In this document: positions 50,137-51,157 of the stretch, in pieces
How the letters are laid out: each line of letters opens with the position of its first letter
Numbering within the stretch: position 1 is the first letter of the stretch
Assembly (NCBI GenBank): GCA_026400435.1
Contig: JAPLOZ010000079.1
Span: 1-51,157 of the forward strand
Reading direction: 5' to 3'
DNA: 51,157 nucleotides
Source of the DNA: Hyphomicrobiales bacterium
Lineage (GTDB): Bacteria > Pseudomonadota > Alphaproteobacteria > Rhizobiales > Rhizobiaceae
Notes under the pieces: generated by a model
Seen by the model: the letters and a program-made list of their open reading frames with translations, nothing else
The model's database searches: none
What the model was told of the DNA's origin: nothing
Position numbers and translations under genes: made by a program

Positions 50137-50826
50137 TCAGCCGCCGGCCTTCGCCGCATCGATCAGCCGCTTCGCGTCGCCGCCAGCCCAGTCGGCCGGT
50201 CCATTCATGTGCGCCAGCAGGCAGCCCTCCCGATCGACGAGAAGCGTTACCGGCAAGCCGAGCGCAAGGCCGCGCTTCTTGAGATCGTTGAACAGGGCGA
50301 GCGTGTTGTCGCGGTAGTAGCCGAGCGTATCGATGCCGGTCTCGGCTAGGAACTTTTTCGGCTTTGCATCGTCCCCGGTATCGACGTTGACCGCCACAAC
50401 CTCGAAGTCTTCATTGCCGGACGCCTTCTGAAGTGCGTTCAGCACCGGCATCTCCTCGCGGCAGGGCGCGCACCAGGTGGCCCACAGGTTTAGGAGCACG
50501 GTCTTGCCGGCGCGATCGGCAAGCGTCATGGGCTTGCCGTCCGGCCCGTTGAAGGCGAGGCCCTTCAGCGATTGCGGCGGATCGGCGGGCAACATGGCGG
50601 CCACGTCGCCGGTCGCGGACGCGGCCAGGGCTTTCGCCCTGTCGGCCTTGGCGGCACAGGCCGCGACATCCGCCTCGCTGGTTGCGGGTGCGGTCGCCTC
50701 GGCGGCGTTGTTGCCAGCGGGGCGGCTGGTGACATATACCGCGACCGCGCCGGCGAGCGCGCCCGCCATGACCGCCAGCAGGACAAGGCGGACGGCGGGA
50801 AACAGCGATTTCTTCTCTGCGGCCAT
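50137..50826 (-). CDS. tlpA: TlpA family thiol:disulfide oxidoreductase
   Basis: A 229-residue membrane-anchored thioredoxin-fold protein. One N-terminal membrane segment spans about 12-32, then an Ala-rich linker, then a periplasmic domain with the redox site WCAPC (Cys119, Cys122) and the VTLLVDREG cis-Pro region. TlpA-type proteins reduce components for cytochrome oxidase maturation. It is divergent from argH with a 38-bp gap, the order I recall from other rhizobia. Confidence 0.94.
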   Translation of the reverse strand: MAAEKKSLFPAVRLVLLAVMAGALAGAVAVYVTSRPAGNNAAEATAPATSEADVAACAAKADRAKALAASATGDVAAMLPADPPQSLKGLAFNGPDGKPMTLADRAGKTVLLNLWATWCAPCREEMPVLNALQKASGNEDFEVVAVNVDTGDDAKPKKFLAETGIDTLGYYRDNTLALFNDLKKRGLALGLPVTLLVDREGCLLAHMNGPADWAGGDAKRLIDAAKAGG

Positions 50827-50864
50827 GGATCGAGACCTTCTAACTGAGGCGCCGGGGTAACACG

Positions 50865-51157
50865 ATGAGCGACAAGAAGACCAGTAACGAGATGTGGGGC
50901 GGGCGTTTTGCCTCTGGTCCGGCCGACATCATGCAGGCGATCAACGCCTCGATCTCCTTCGACCTAAAGCTGTTTGCGCAGGATATTCGTGGTTCGATCG
51001 CGCATTCCGAGATGCTGGCCAAGACCGGCATCATTTCGGCCGCCGACCAGAAGAAGATCGCCAAGGGGCTGAAGACCATTCTTGGCGAGATCGAGAGCGG
51101 GAAATTCGTCTTTTCCGAGAAGCTCGAGGACATTCACATGAATGTCGAGGCGAGGCT
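50865..51157 (+). CDS. argH: argininosuccinate lyase (5' part, runs off the right edge)
   Basis: The first 97 codons from ATG 50865: [24 protein letters not shown] (seen as NEMWGGRF and [10 protein letters not shown]) followed by [18 protein letters not shown], the conserved opening of argininosuccinate lyase, which releases arginine and fumarate. The catalytic core lies beyond the window end. Confidence 0.95.
   Translation, partial: MSDKKTSNEMWGGRFASGPADIMQAINASISFDLKLFAQDIRGSIAHSEMLAKTGIISAADQKKIAKGLKTILGEIESGKFVFSEKLEDIHMNVEAR

Overview
This window looks like a chromosomal segment of an alphaproteobacterium of the order Hyphomicrobiales (Rhizobiales), most like the Mesorhizobium/Phyllobacteriaceae group. 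The evidence is a high-G+C sequence, an alphaproteobacterial 16S rRNA 5' end, and many gene families and neighbourhoods I recognise from those bacteria: lysC-ptsP-prfA-prmC-DUF4167, etfBA-hbd followed by tlpA and argH, argJ-GNAT-mutT, a PliG/SH3 protein, and intergenic palindromes of Mesorhizobium type. The placement comes from pattern recognition; no database was searched.

Layout. Positions 1-763 hold the 5' third of a 16S rRNA gene on the minus strand with its leader, boxA and promoter. 1278-9433 is rich in cell-wall genes: an M23 peptidase, two L,D-transpeptidases, a small lipoprotein, and a PliG-like/SH3 protein, with a broken hypothetical gene and a LysR regulator between them. 9589-12195 is clpB with an RpoH-type promoter. 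12396-20706 is a minus-strand housekeeping block: DUF4167, prmC, prfA, ptsP, lysC and a zinc-ribbon nucleotide cyclase. 20887-27000 holds ubiG, DUF1178-nitrilase-grxC-comF, a methyltransferase, a small membrane protein, mutT and a GNAT gene, followed by argJ and ppiC. secA (29406-32141) has a clear sigma70-type promoter. 32185-37638 holds mgtE, a flippase/CelD-like acetyltransferase pair and an acyl-CoA synthetase. A TIR-domain gene lies against tRNA-Leu(CAA). 38999-46382 carries YqaA/DedA, DsbB, HNH, a DNA glycosylase, GluQ-RS, EamA, YihY and an SDR. 45637-51157 carries a twin-helix protein, cobalamin adenosyltransferase, rhomboid, etfBA, hbd, tlpA and the start of argH.

The most unusual result is a set of damaged genes in an otherwise ordinary region. 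(i) ptsP is cut by one in-frame TAG codon. (ii) A conserved hypothetical gene is frameshifted by an exact 26-bp tandem duplication. (iii) An acyl-CoA synthetase appears to lack about 70 internal residues and has Cys for Gly in its nucleotide-binding loop. (iv) An SDR gene has lost its 3' end, so its frame runs on through the next two genes. These could be real decay or assembly errors; read-level data would decide. The candidates for less-described biology are the PliG-like/L,D-transpeptidase cluster, the flippase-acetyltransferase-synthetase group, and the TIR gene beside a tRNA with a tRNA-like remnant next to it. I found no CRISPR array, insertion sequence or prophage.
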